This document shows positions 38,346-57,523 of a stretch of 64,000 bases of DNA, piece after piece; within the stretch, counting starts at the first letter, position 1, and each line of letters starts with the position of its first letter. The position numbers and the translations under genes are program-made. The notes under the pieces are model-generated. The model was not told where the DNA came from and did not search any database. It saw nothing but the letters and a program-made list of their open reading frames with translations. The DNA is taken from contig NC_067289.1 in NCBI RefSeq assembly GCF_020740795.1, positions 26,406,108 to 26,470,107 of the forward strand, given 5' to 3'. The stretch is from Apus apus (lineage: Eukaryota > Chordata > Aves > Apodiformes > Apodidae).

Positions 38346-40017
38346 CCCCACCTGGCCTGGTTTGAGCCATGTGAAGAGAGAGGAGCTGTCATTCATTTAA
38401 TTGCCAGCCCAGCCTTAAACCCTGACCCCACCCCACTCACAAGCTGAGACCAGCTGTTATTTTCATTTGTAACCAGTTCCCAGGGCAAACATGACAACTT
38501 CTTAGTAAAATCACACTGAGAAAATATTTGTGTGTTTGACCAGCTGAAATTAACACAGGCAGGGTGACCTGCCCAGCCATGGCTCCTGGGGGAGAACCAC
38601 CACCTACCCTGGGGCTCACTTGACATCCATGAGCAACAGCTAATGAAGTTTTGCCCTGATTCACATTTAGATTAGCATATCCCAAATGACCTTAAAAACC
38701 ATGAGAATTATGTAGTGAGGAGAAACATACTTTGAAGGCTCTTGAAAAATCAGATTTTTTTCCCTATCCCAATAAAAGTCAGAATGCAGGTGTGTCTGTA
38801 TGTGTGTGGGCACACACAGAAGTGACAATACAGATGATGAGTGTGTGTGCACCAGGGTGTGCACCAGGCTCAGCTGGCTGCCCCAGGACACTGCTGTGTG
38901 GAGCTGGCCCTGCCCTCCCCGCGAGTTCCACCCCCTGCTGTGCCTGCACCAGTAGGGATCCCAGCGTTCCAGAGGACTTTCCTAAAGCACATCCACTCCA
39001 GTGGGGCCCAGTGGGCTCTGCCCCCAGCACAGACCACTTATTGTCTGGGAACCACAAGTGACAGACCCACTCGAGTTCCCTGCAAGAGTGGGAGCGATGT
39101 GGCCCCGCACTGAGCTCCATGGACATCATTCCATAAAGAACTGGCATAGCTCAGGAAGCCACCACAGCACAGAGCAGCACAGGCTCCGATAACTGCTTTA
39201 CTTCTGCCACCAGCCATCCTTGCCATCGCAGGCTGGGAGGTGCAGGTGCATGTCCCCTCCAGCGTGGTGGTGGCATATGGCCAGGAGTGCCACCCAGCTG
39301 CCATCACTTGAGGTGGGACTTCATCCCCTCCTTGGGGTCACCGGGCATGCAAACAGCCCAGCCTGGGTGGAGGTGGGACGAGGGGAACCAGCCCCTGGGG
39401 GGACAGGAAGGGTGGTGTGGGCACTGCACATGGCCACGGGATGCGGTGTCCCATGCCACGCCCTCCTCCAGTTTTCCAGACCAGCTGCCAAACCCAGCAG
39501 GGGGTCCTGCTTCCTGCAGGCTCAGCTCATTAACATCAGCTTGACTGCACATTTTTTCCACCAAACCTCAGGCCAATGCCCCTGGTCAGTGCATTCTCAT
39601 GGACCAAAAGATAAGAAAACCAGCAGTGAGCTTTCCATGACCTGCGGGTTTCCCAGTTCAGCCTGGCAGTGCCTGTCCCTGAACCTCAGCCGTGCCGCAG
39701 CAAGCTCCAAGTCCAGGGAACACCCGTCCCTCTGCACGGATCTCGCCTTTCCCAGCCCGTCTTTCCCAGGAACTTGCTCAGCTTTACAGACACCTGCATT
39801 TCATGGTTGGACTTCCTAATCCTAAATGTCAGCAGCTCCTGCACTGCAGCGAGCTGGATCCAGCCGCAGCCGCAGCCAGGCTGGTGAGGGGCTGAGCCCG
39901 GCATGAAACATTCATGGTGCTTGTCCAGCCAACAGAAAGGCAGCCTGGGCCGGGCTCCCATGGAAGATTGATGAGGGAGGGCTGGTGGGAGCTGGCAGCG
40001 AGGGCTCAGGCCGCAGG

Positions 40018-47084
<7,067 letters not shown>

Positions 47085-47920
47085 GGAGCCCAACAAGACA
47101 GACCCTTTCTTCTGAGGAGCATCTCCCACTCGCTGTGGACTCCACCAAATACTGAGGTCTGGAGAAGAAAAAAAACTTTTACCAACAAAACAGTCTTTGG
47201 CACCTTGAGGGGACGCCCCATTTGGGAAGACACTGCACCCCTGGGAGAGCCTGTGCCCATGAGGAGCAGTCCCTAGTGACAATGTCTCACTGCATACAGT
47301 TTCCAGGTGGTAGGATGCAGGTCCTGCTTCCCACAGCAGCCAGCAGAAAAAGGAAATAAAGCAGCAATTCACCTTCCTCCTGCGCCAGGAAGAGGTGGTA
47401 AAGAACTCCAGGTGTTCTCTTAAGACAGCAGTGGAAGCTAAATGAATATTGAGCATTGACTATACTGTGTGCATCTAACTTATTTAATCCAGTGTGTGCA
47501 ACTAATTTAGCTGTTTGCAGTGGGTCAGGTTTCCTTCCAGCTCTCCACAGCTGTGACTTGTGCAACCAAATCTCACTCCTGCTTCAACAACAGCTTGAGC
47601 ACAGCCTGCGGCCAGACCACGCATCCTGCACACCAGCTGGGAAGCAGAGCTCATACATGGGGGCTGAAGCTAAAGGAAGTCTTGGGAGGTGCCCCTTGCT
47701 GTGAAAGCAGCAATTTTACTGACTCTGAGGGTGGCCAAGCCCTGGCACCCTGTGGCAGCTCAGTGAGCACAGGCCAGGCACATTGCTCCTCACCCATGTT
47801 AAACATTCTCTACTTCCTCTTCTATAGACAGCACCCAAAAAAGACCTATTAGTCATACCAAAATGTGTGTTGCCAGTGACAACTGTACTGAGAACAATAA
47901 ACCTTTCTGCAAGTGATCTA
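47085..47920 (+). promoter_or_regulatory. MINDY4B: Probable MINDY4B 3'UTR with AATAAA at 47896-47901
   Basis: No further coding exon follows the stop. The first canonical AATAAA downstream is at 47896, giving a 3'UTR of about 0.83 kb. The cleavage site is inferred only. Confidence 0.55.
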
Positions 47921-47943
47921 GAAGTTTTGTTTAAACAATTTGA

Positions 47944-47948
<5 letters not shown>

Positions 47949-47985
<37 letters not shown>
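47949..47985 (+). repeat. A37 homopolymer
   Basis: Thirty-seven consecutive A, 48 bp after the putative MINDY4B polyadenylation signal. No flanking target-site duplication was found, so it is treated as a simple repeat. Confidence 0.9.
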
Positions 47986-47990
<5 letters not shown>

Positions 47991-48369
47991 AGTCACAACG
48001 AGCCTGAGATTCAGCTCGGCTGGGGCCATTGAGGCTAACGTGGGGTCTGCACTGGTCACTGCCTCCCTTCAATTCCTGCTCAGCTCAGGAGCCCCCCCGA
48101 GCATGCAGCATCCCCCCTGCCCAGCCAAACGCTGCACTCCGGGGCAGCCACAGCCCTGGTGACACGGGGACAGGCCTGGCACCACAGAAGGGCTGGGGCA
48201 GACCTGGCAGCGACCAAAATCCGGGTGTCTTGCAACCAGAGGCAGAGACAGCCCTTATTTTCACTGGGGAATACCGGCAGGCACTTGTGCAAATGCTGAA
48301 CTAACAAGGAAGGAAGCAAGCTGTGCAGTACCTGCTAAGGAGGCTGGTCACCCAGCACAGCGAGGCTGT

Positions 48370-48730
48370 GTCCTGCATCGCGGCGGGGCAGGTGCTGCAG
48401 AGACCGAAGGCCGCACACACCGGCTTTCCAGCCCTCCGGAGCGGTCTGCACGGCGAGGCGGCCGCCAGCGCTTCCCCGGGCTCCCAACAAGCCTCGGGGA
48501 CCGCCGGCACGTCCAGCCCTGTCCGCACCACCCAGCCCCTCGCCCTGCCATGACCGCACCGGGGAGCCCGGCCCCTGCTGCAGGCGGGGAAACCGGGCAC
48601 CGGGAGCAGCGAACCGGGCCCTCCGGCTGACCCCCCAGCCCCGCATCCCCAGCCCCGCACCCGCCGCTCCGAGCGCTGCCGGGGGAAGCGGGCAGAGAAA
48701 CCCCCGCAGCACACGCACCCGCCTCGCCTC
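48370..48730. promoter_or_regulatory. Orphan GC/CpG-rich island between MINDY4B and SIAH2
   Basis: A CpG-dense patch flanked by AT-moderate DNA, 2.4 kb upstream of SIAH2. A 136-codon minus-strand ORF crosses it but looks like a by-product of GC content. It may mark an unannotated non-coding or antisense promoter. Confidence 0.45.
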
Positions 48731-49876
48731 CCTCGGGGCTTTCATCCTTCTGCCCCCACCTCTCCCTGTCTATTTCAGCCTTCTTGCAGCACGGGGCTAA
48801 ATTTAAGCTGTTAATTTCCCGCAGTGAGAACTAAGCCCTGGTTCACTTCCGCGAGGTAACATCCCGCTCATGGGTGCTTCACAAATGAGCAGCAATAATG
48901 GCACACCCCGGCTACTAGCCAACGTGGCCTGAAAACCCCCACAGCTCCGGCTCAGAAAGCTCTGTCCTCACCACAGGGACAACAGCTACAGATTTTCACT
49001 TCTAGTCTGGAAATTTATCTGCAGAAGACAAAGAAAACCCTGCAACCCCCCAACACACACCTCTCACAGGTGCTGTCACGCCCTGAAACACAGGAATATT
49101 TGGGGGGTATCAGGGAATGCAAGGAACATGAGCAACAAACCCAGACACACACCAGTGAAACTCATGCCATGGTCTGGCAGCCTGTGTGAGTCCATCTCAA
49201 GGAGGAAACAAGAACCAGAGACACTTTGCGGGTTGTACCTCCAGACACAGAACCCCCCAGCAGTGTCTCCAGACACTGGGCTCTGCTGGCAGAGTGTGGG
49301 CATGTGGAGGCAGCCTCACACCTTCCTGGCAGTTACTCAACCAGCTCAGAGTCTGACTCGTGCTTTCCCCTTTATCCCAAGCAGGAGAAATGGACTCTCT
49401 TCCAGAATATCTTTAAACCAGACATTGACCTTCTAAAAACTGTTTTGTACATTATTTATTTAAGAGGAGTCTTTGGGGCTACTAAAACAGTGGCATAGCC
49501 ACATTCTGACCTTTTAAAAAATTAATTTTATATATCTTAAATAACATATTATTATTGAAAGCACAGGGAAAACACATCTTATTTGTATAAACATCCACAC
49601 CTTTCCAGTCTATCTGTGAAAAGGCTCTTGTTTTTCCCCTTCTCTGTACCACAGAATATATAATGAACCACACACCAAGTACAAGGTCTTCTCCAAGACC
49701 ACAGGACTGTTCTGGCTTTGTTTTCACACCGGACCATGGGGTTGGGGGGAAAAGGAGTCAGTGCTCCAGGATGGAGACTGGAATTGCAGGGTCTGTTAAC
49801 TCTGACTCTCCGTTCTCAAAAAGATGCACTCGTGTGCCTATGGCAGTTTCACAACAGCTTTTATAACCCAAGTTAT

Positions 49877-49936
49877 AATATAACCTAAACCTATTGTTTT
49901 AATATAACCTAAACCTATTGTTTTAATATAACCTAA
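49877..49936 (+). repeat. 24-bp AT-rich tandem repeat, about 2.5 copies
   Basis: Unit AATATAACCTAAACCTATTG+TTTT starts at 49877, 49901 and 49925 (partial), with identical copies, so it is probably a recent duplication. Confidence 0.92.
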
Positions 49937-50529
49937 AGACAAAGAGACAGAGGGAAAAGCGTTAGGAATGCTCAGTGTGGGTATCTCAGGAGAAAGTATG
50001 GCTCATTTAAGGACAAGAAGCCTCAGAGTCAATTTGCAAGGAGCACTCTTGGGAGAATAATAAATGCGAGAGAAACTTGTCCATTTTGCTGACAGGAGAA
50101 ACAGCAGCAGAGCTCGTTCCTGGTCACCCTGGCTGGAAGGGGTGCTGGGTGGGAATTTGGACAGACCAGGTGAGAATGGCAGCCACACCCAGTGCAAGGC
50201 AAGCCATGACATCCCACGGGCCAGCTGAACCCTGAACAATAAGCCTACACTGTTCTACAATTCTATACACAAATATACCCATCTAACCATGACTCCACCA
50301 CGTACAAACAAACACACTCCTTTATTCCTCAATCTTGCAGTAAAAGGAAATGGATTTGGGCAGATTTCTGTCCTGCAACTTCCTTGTCTTCACTTCCCTG
50401 GTGTTACCAAGACAGAAGATGTTTGAAGTATCACACTGGGTTTCTTCCCCCATACTTATTTTATCCGAGGAAAGAAAACAGCCCAACTTCTTTCCTTGTC
50501 TGATCCCCACAGATAAGACCAGAAATTTT

Positions 50530-50800
50530 TCACGCTGTTAACAGTCAGTTGTTGGAAGTGGTGGGATCCACCCCAGGGAAGCGGTGGATTCCCCAATATT
50601 TTTAAGATTCAGCTGGACAGGGTCCTGGCCCATCTTGTCTAGACTGTGCTTTGCACAGAATCGTTTCGGCCGGAAAAACCTTTCAGATCCTCATTACAGA
50701 GCCTGGTGCTAAAGCCACGTCCTGCCTCTGCCAAGGGAGATTGCACGAGACAGACCCTGAGGTCCCTTCCAGCCTGGCACTCCGGGGCCGCACAGGCTAA
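50530..50800 (+). mobile_element. CR1-like 3' fragment upstream of SIAH2
   Basis: GTGGATTCCCCAATATTTTT, AAGATTCAGCTGGACAGGGT and GAGGTCCCTTCCAGCCTGGC resemble the diverged 3' part of plus-strand CR1 copies. No open frame is left and boundaries are approximate. Confidence 0.55.
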
Positions 50801-50869
50801 GAAAACACCCCATCCTAAATCCCGGGTTCCACCAGCCCAGGACACCCTTGTACTGCCCTTTTCTGCCAC

Positions 50870-51122
50870 CTAACCGGCCACGAGCCCCTGCGAGCGCCGC
50901 ACCGAGTCACCGGGGCCGCCCGCCGGGTACCGCACGCCGACCCCCGCTGCCTCCCCCGCCCCGCCGGGGCCGCCCGGTTAACGACCCCCCCCGCGCCCCG
51001 CCGCCCGGTGCCCGCGCTGCATGCCGGGAGCGCGCGGGGCGGGGCGCGCGCAGCCGCCGCTCCCGCCGCCGCCCCGCCCGCCCCGCCGCTCCCTCCCGCG
51101 CCCCGATGGTGGCGGCGGCGCC
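50870..51122 (+). promoter_or_regulatory. SIAH2: SIAH2 CpG-island promoter and 5'UTR
   Basis: Extremely GC- and CpG-rich sequence leading into SIAH2 exon 1; the island continues to about 51.5 kb. No TATA box. SIAH2 is known as an inducible but broadly expressed gene, which fits. Confidence 0.8.
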
Positions 51123-51497
51123 ATGAGCCGCCCGTCCTCCGCCGGCCCCGGCGCTAGCAAGCCCTGCGGCAAGCAGCAGCAGCACGCCCCGTCCCCCGCC
51201 GGGCCCGCCGCCGTCCTGCCCGGCCCCGGCGGGGCTTCCCCGCCGCCTCCCCCGCCGCCGCCGCCTCCCCCGCCGCAGCAGCAGCAGCAGCATCACGAAC
51301 TGACCTCGCTCTTCGAGTGCCCCGTCTGCTTCGACTATGTGCTGCCGCCCATCCTGCAGTGCCAGGCCGGGCACCTGGTCTGCAACCAATGCCGGCAGAA
51401 GCTGAGCCTCTGCCCCACTTGCCGGGGCTCCCTCACCCCCAGCATCAGGAACCTGGCCATGGAGAAGGTGGCCTCGGCCGTGCTCTTTCCCTGCAAG
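51123..51497 (+). CDS. SIAH2: SIAH2 exon 1 (residues 1-125)
   Basis: ATG in GCGCCATGAG context; donor AAG|GTAAGA, phase 0. It contains the Pro/Gln runs and the whole RING finger. Confidence 0.97.
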
Positions 51498-54400
51498 GTA
51501 AGAGAGGGTGGCAGGGGGGTGGGGGCTTGGGGGGGTCCCCCCAAACCCCCATCCCCCTGCGCTCTGTCTTCATTCCCAACGCCACATGATTAAAGTGATG
51601 GAGGAGAGAGGAGCTGCTGATGTGGAATGTAGGAGGAAAAGTTTGAAGGCAGGGAGCTGTCCGTGGAGAGCCGCGGTCAGGCAGGCGGTGGGAGGCTCCG
51701 GGGGCACGTGGTGGGTTTCCCGGTAAGAGCTGCGAGCAGGCACTCGCTGCCTCTGCCGGGAAAAGCCACTCCCCGGCAGTGGTTTTTTTCCCCAGCCCGC
51801 CCGCAGGAGCATCGCCCAGGAGGCACAGGGACTATCAGCAGCTCCACGCTGGATCATCGGTTGGGGAGAGCCCCGTCTGCCTTCTCGGGGGGCTGGCTGG
51901 GTGATGGGACAGGATGGCTGTGGTGTCTGGTGGAGATTCTGGGGAGCGGGGGGCTGTTTCACTGCTCAGCCTGGAGTGGGAGTTGCCCTCGTGGTGGCAT
52001 TAGCTGGTGGGGCGCGGTGGCGGGACGCGGGTCCTCTCCGCCGGGCAGCCACGTGCCCAGCTGTGACCCTGTCTGAGCCCGAGGGAACACAAACAGCCCG
52101 TGTGGGGTTTTCACGGAAATGCCGGCCTAGTTCTCGTTTTCTGAAGTGTCTCACCCGTGACAGCTGGTATTATTCTCTGCTTGTCCTAAACGGAACTGAT
52201 GCATCCAGGCTGGAGTGGGTCCCCAGACTAGAGTCCTCACAGCCCTCCCTTGCAGCAGGACACAGCTCTGCTGCCTGCAGGGTGCCAGCCTGTCCAGCTC
52301 AGGCCCACAGAGCTGCAAACAGGGCACTGGCACAGCCCGTGTCCCAGACCCTGCCGTGGTATGAGCCGTGCAGAGCCTCCCCACGCAGCAGTGTCTGCTC
52401 CTGAGCTCTCTGCCCCTGCTCCTCAGCACCCAGAAGCTCCTTGTGCAGGCAGAGGTAAATACACCTCTGCTCCTCCCTCGCACTCCCTCTCTGTTACATG
52501 GATGCTTTCTGCCGTGAGCAATTCCTGCTCTGCTGCTTTCACTGCTCCTGGGAGCCACACAGCCAGATCAGCACACGTTCATGTCTTCCACTCCTCTTGT
52601 GCCCAGAGACAGCAAGGAACCACCAGGGCTGTAGCTCTCAGTGGGTGTCACACAGGTGACAGGAACCACCAGGGCTGTAGCTCTCAGTGTCACACAGGTG
52701 ACAGGCAGCTCAGGGTGACCCCCAGCACCCCGGGGCCTTGGCACAAACCGCTCTGCAGCCAGCACAGGCAGCCCACCTGACACACCTGTGGCTGCCACCA
52801 CCTGCAGGGAACCTGACCTGGGCTCTCAGGGAGACGGAGGGAAAGAAGGAGCTCTAGAGAATGTGAAGGAACAAACAGGCAGTGGTCTGGCTGGAGGAGG
52901 CCCTGGCCCTTCTGCAGACAGCTGTGAATGGTACTTGAAATAAGGAGTGAGGCATGACAGAACCAGCAGAAAACAGGGATGTGGTATTGCCTGTGGCTGT
53001 AGCTGCTTTGAGGGTTATTCTTCAAATGCTGTAAGAAAGAATTAGTTATTGCATCTCTGTGCTTTACAGGACTTCTGGAAAAAAACCTATAGGAGACCTT
53101 AAATCTCAAAGTTACAGAAAAGTTACTGAAAATGCCTCTTAGTGCTCTAGGCAATCATCAGAAGAGAAAATGCACATCATAAACACACTCAAATTCCTAA
53201 TTAATGAATGCCAAAAGGAATTAGTTGTTTTTTTCATCTTTGAAATAAGTGCAAGTGGAAAATAATATAAAGCTGCCCTCTTAAGTTCTGAAGCTGACTT
53301 AATTTGGATAGAGGTTCTACCATAGCTTTGGGGGGGTTTGGCCAATACTGGCTGTAAAATAAAATAAATCTGATGATTTAGAAGCCTTATACATAGACAG
53401 CAGACTCCATTTCCCAGCAGTGTGGGAGGAACACTGTGATCACTGGCTGCTGAACTTGCCAGCGTGACCTGGCTGCTGAGCAGGGCAGGGTGGGAGGTGT
53501 TCTGCATTCAGGCCCTGCCGGGGCTTGCTGGTCTGCTGTGGTGGGACTGGAAAAGAAAGATGTTCATGCCTGAGTGAGGGTGGCATGGCCATGGAAGTGA
53601 CGTGGGACCATGTCCTGGTTTGAGCCAGGATGAAGCCAGCACTCCTCACCTGCCCCGCATAAAACCATGGGCAGGTCCTGCTTGCAGTTCACTTGACAGC
53701 AGAACTTCCCTCCAACATGTATGGGCAAAACCTAGCCCAGCTCTGTGGATGGCATTGGCAATGTAGGATAGGGCAAAATCAGACAAACAAACCCATAAAA
53801 CTAATGCACAGGTACACCAGTGAATGCTCAGTACTGTGATTAATGCAACCTAACAATCAGTTTTACTTTTCATAACAGAAGTTACATTTCATAACAGAAG
53901 TTACTTTTCCAGTTACATGCATTAAAAAAGTGAAAATACACAGGGTGTGACTTTTCAGGGGACTGGAACCCCATTCTTACCATCTTTCCTAAGAGTGGTG
54001 ATGCTCTGCACCTTGGAAGCTAGGAGAGATCCCTCGCCTGAGGAGTCTTCCAGGATCCTTGAACACAGCCTAACTGGAGATACCACCAACTTTGAGTCTC
54101 CAGATGGTTCTGATCCTTTTGAATAAAAGTGAATCCAGTAAATTCATTGTACTGTACTGCTACATTTTGCTTTGCAGAAAAAAAATTGAAAGTCTTTCTG
54201 CAGCTCATGGCCAACACTCTATTTAAGAAGTGGAAGACACAGTGAGACTGTATATAGCCTAACAAGTCTTAAATAATACCAGAGTAATGGCTTGCTTTAA
54301 ATTTCTTTAGACAGTTGGTAGGAGGGAGGCAGAACTGCTCTGGAACCTTAGACCACTGCTGCTACATCATCAATTCAAGGGAAAGCACGATGGGTTTCCC

Positions 54401-57400
54401 ATGTAAACAACAACTTACAAGGAGAAATTGCACTTTCATGTTATTATTATATACACACTTACTCCTGCAGATTGTGCAGTGCTGCCTCTACAGGCTCTTC
54501 AGAGCTTTAAGTTAAAAAGAAAAAGTAATTTTAAAGATTCTAAGCAAATATACTAAAGCTAAATAAGATTGCACTTCCTATTTCAAGACATAAGTAGACT
54601 CTAACAAAGCAGTGGAGCTTCTTACTGATAAAAACTAATATTTATTTTGTTTTTAACTGAACAGACATGCATAGACACAGGGGTCTGCTTCCATCACCCT
54701 ACCTGCTCACAGGCATGGAGGCTCTCTGGTCCTTTCCCAGGGGAGCTGTTGGCAGAGCCAGCACAGCTGGAGGAGCAGTTCACAAACCCCTGCTGGGCAG
54801 CTGACTGTGGCCAGAGCCAGGTTCCTCACCAGCTCAAGGCTCCAGGGAGCACAGAGGCTCCCCATGGTCTGGGCTGTCATCACTGTGCATCCTTGGGAGA
54901 TCTCCCCAGGGTCACTGCTAGACTGGGCTGAGCAGCTGTTCCCAAGCTCCAGGGAATGTTTCAGAAGGCTGGAGGGATCTGTGAAGAGGGGGCAGATGTT
55001 TTACAAAACACCAGAGGATGGGGAAGCACAACAGGGTCTCAGTCCTCGTTGGGCCCCAAGCATTGCTGACACATAGAGGAGCTGTCAGGCCTCTTCTTTC
55101 CAGGAGCAGTGTTTGTATCTCCAGCTACTTGTACACTTGAGAGGGAGGCTGCTCCAAAGGGACTCTGAGCCAGAGGGATTTGGACTCTGCAGTCTATTCC
55201 CCACGCTGCCACTGATTGCCCATGTGGCTTCAGACAAGTTACTTAAGTCCCTGCCTGCTTTTGTTTACAGGACTGATAATTCCAGACTGTCTCTGCTGAG
55301 CATTTCCAAGCTTAACTGCTGTTTTCCAAACACTTTAGGACACTTGGGAAGCTATCCTGTCAAAGTGAAGGTCAGCGCAGCACACACAGAGTTTACAAAC
55401 CTGTGCAAAACCATGGCATGCCCCATGGTGTGTGTGGTCCTGGGCTCCCAGCTGACCATTCCCTCTTAGGAAAGGAAATACAGTGCTGAACAAACAACTA
55501 GGAAACAAGTACATAATGCTTTCCAGCATGGAATGCCAGAAGTGATGAGAAGAGCAATGAAAAAGCAGAAGAGTGGGGCCAGCCCAGGTGTCAGGGTCCT
55601 GCCTGCACTGTTCACACCATGCACAGCCCTCCTCCCCGTCCCAGGGTGGAGAAGGTGCACAAGCCAGGCAGCTCTGGGGCACGGGCAGAGGCCAGGCAGG
55701 CTGAGAGGGGCGTGATAAAGATCAAGGACATTTGCCAAGCAGCATGAAGACAGCAAGTCAGTCTTTGCTGTCGACAGCCTCCCATTGCTGGTAGGGCTCC
55801 TCACCAGTGCAACCAGCAGCGATGGGTCTGGGGGCACATCTCAGCAGGTACTTCTCACTGTGAAGGGCAAAGCCACCTCTCTTTGCCCCTGTTGCTTTTA
55901 CCCTCTCACCTCTGCAGTAACCGTCAGCCGCTTTCACTCAACCAGCAGCTTACATATCCTTCCTAATTTTGTTAATGAGGTTAGAACTCAGAGCTGCTCT
56001 TCAGAACCTTGCATAACTGAAGTACAAATGTGGCTATGAAGGTGGGAAACACCAGCAGGCCAGAGGGGCTGGCAGGAGGGGCAGCCCTGCACCTGCTGCT
56101 TCTCTGCAGCGCCCTGCAATGAAGCTGATGAGAGAGGATTAAGCAGCAGGGGCAGACACAGTAAGTGGAGGCTCACGTTAACTCCTCATGGCTTATAAAA
56201 CAGGCTCCTCCAGAAGCACAAGGTCAGGTTTCTGTCCCAGTATTCCAAGTGCTGGCAGCACGGGGGATGTGAGTCTTGGGCGTTTTGTCCTTGGAGATGG
56301 AGCTTTTTGCACACATATTAGCACAAAAATAATCATGTCCACTTTGGTTAGAACTGTCCTCAAGGAAGTGCCACGGCATCCGTGAGCAGCCACGCACACA
56401 GGTTGTAACCTGCCTGATAGCATAAGCATCTTAGCGCTTGTGTGCTAGCTTTAAGCTCAGTGAAAAATCATCCCCTCTCTTTCCACTTCTCACAATTGCA
56501 GCCTTGAAACTGTTCCAGGGTTTAAAAAAAGCTGTGGGGAATCTGCATTTGAATTTGGTGTGTGATGGCAATAAGGTACATCTATGAAACACTTATCTCT
56601 AGTAACTGTTTGTTGAAACTAGAATCCTTTGTTTTTTTAAAGAAAAGAAAAGTCCAAATCAGGACCACTTCAGCTAATCTAGAACCAATCAGATCTAAGT
56701 ACAATTCAGCCTTACAATCCATTTTATCTAAGTGCTTGCATCAGGAAAAAACAACCACAAAAGACAAGAAGAATCAATTCTTAATGTGGAAACCAAACTA
56801 AGCGAAGCTCAGCTCTGAATCCAGGGCTCGATAGAAGTATCTCATGTAACATTTGCAATGAGCGCAAGAGTTCTGGTTGATGACCAGTGCTCCCAGTTGG
56901 CAGGGGGAGCAGCAAGCACTGGTGCTGGTGCCTTCCCTGACAGTTTGTGTTTGGTCTTTTTCCAGTACGCCACCACGGGCTGCTCCCTGACACTCCACCA
57001 CACAGAAAAGCCAGAACACGAAGACATCTGCGAGTATCGTCCCTACTCCTGCCCATGCCCCGGTGCCTCCTGCAAGTGGCAGGGGTCCCTGGAAGCCGTG
57101 ATGTCCCACCTCATGCACGCCCACAAGAGCATTACCACCCTCCAGGGAGAAGACATCGTTTTCCTGGCCACGGACATTAACCTCCCGGGGGCGGTTGACT
57201 GGGTGATGATGCAGTCGTGCTTTGGCCACCACTTCATGCTGGTGCTGGAGAAACAAGAGAAGTACGAAGGTCACCAGCAGTTCTTTGCCATCGTGCTGCT
57301 CATCGGCACCCGCAAGCAGGCGGAGAACTTTGCCTACAGACTGGAGCTGAACGGCAACCGGCGCCGGCTGACCTGGGAGGCCACGCCGCGCTCCATCCAC

Positions 57401-57523
57401 GACGGGGTGTCGGCCGCCATCCGCAACAGCGACTGCCTGGCCTTCGACACCACCATCGCGCACCTCTTCGCCGACAACGGCAACCTGGGCATCAACGTCA
57501 CCATCTCCACCTGCTGCCCCTGA
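51123..57523 (+). CDS. SIAH2: E3 ubiquitin-protein ligase SIAH2, complete (2 exons, 310 aa)
   Basis: RING E3 ligase of the seven-in-absentia family. It targets substrates such as PHD-type prolyl hydroxylases and TRAF2 for proteasomal degradation and acts in hypoxia signalling. Exon 1 (51123-51497) encodes a low-complexity head with a 12-Pro run and Q5, then a C3HC4 RING: C66, C69, C80, H84, C87, C90, C97, C100. Exon 2 (56966-57523) encodes two SIAH zinc fingers (C124/C131/H143/C147 and C154/C161/H173/H178) and the substrate-binding domain ending [10 protein letters not shown]. The TCCP tail and [16 protein letters not shown] fit SIAH2 and not SIAH1. It is slightly shorter than the 324 aa I recall for human, with the difference in the head. 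The start has G at -3. The RING and zinc ligands all appear intact. Confidence 0.98.
51498..56965 (+). other. SIAH2 intron, 5.5 kb
   Basis: Holds a 46-bp direct duplication at about 52615-52705 and a short CATAACAGAAGTTAC duplication near 53871-53905. No nested gene or identifiable transposable element was seen. Confidence 0.6.
52615..52705 (+). repeat. 46-bp tandem duplication in SIAH2 intron
   Basis: AGGAACCACCAGGGCTGTAG with CTCTCAGTG and TGTCACACAGGTGACAGG occurs twice, starting at 52615 and 52661; the second copy lacks a few bases. Confidence 0.9.
56966..57523 (+). CDS. SIAH2: SIAH2 exon 2 (residues 126-310 and stop)
   Basis: Acceptor GGTCTTTTTCCAG|TAC. It encodes [20 protein letters not shown] through [16 protein letters not shown] and TGA. 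A single exon carries both zinc fingers and the substrate-binding domain, as in other vertebrates. Confidence 0.98.
   Translation, partial: YATTGCSLTLHHTEKPEHEDICEYRPYSCPCPGASCKWQGSLEAVMSHLMHAHKSITTLQGEDIVFLATDINLPGAVDWVMMQSCFGHHFMLVLEKQEKYEGHQQFFAIVLLIGTRKQAENFAYRLELNGNRRRLTWEATPRSIHDGVSAAIRNSDCLAFDTTIAHLFADNGNLGINVTISTCCP

Larger units (their letters stand above)
36238..40017. other. Intergenic region CLRN1-MINDY4B
   Basis: Contains the CLRN1 3'UTR, C-rich stretches, a CCATCCCTAT-type simple repeat at about 38262-38345 and several fortuitous ORFs of about 200 codons on both strands. None shows family similarity or plausible exon structure. GC rises toward MINDY4B exon 1 without a clear CpG island. 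Confidence 0.6.
47986..50530. other. Intergenic region upstream of SIAH2
   Basis: Apart from the GC island at 48.4-48.7 kb and the 24-bp tandem repeat at 49.88-49.94 kb, no gene, RNA or known transposable element was recognised. Confidence 0.6.

Noticed and set aside
47880-47985. Processed retrocopy ending in A37
   Set aside because: No target-site duplication or homologous cDNA body was found; the AATAAA fits the MINDY4B 3' end and the A-run looks like a simple repeat.
50907-51389. 160-codon minus-strand ORF in the SIAH2 island
   Set aside because: Antisense to SIAH2 exon 1; Gly/Arg repeats caused by CpG-rich composition.
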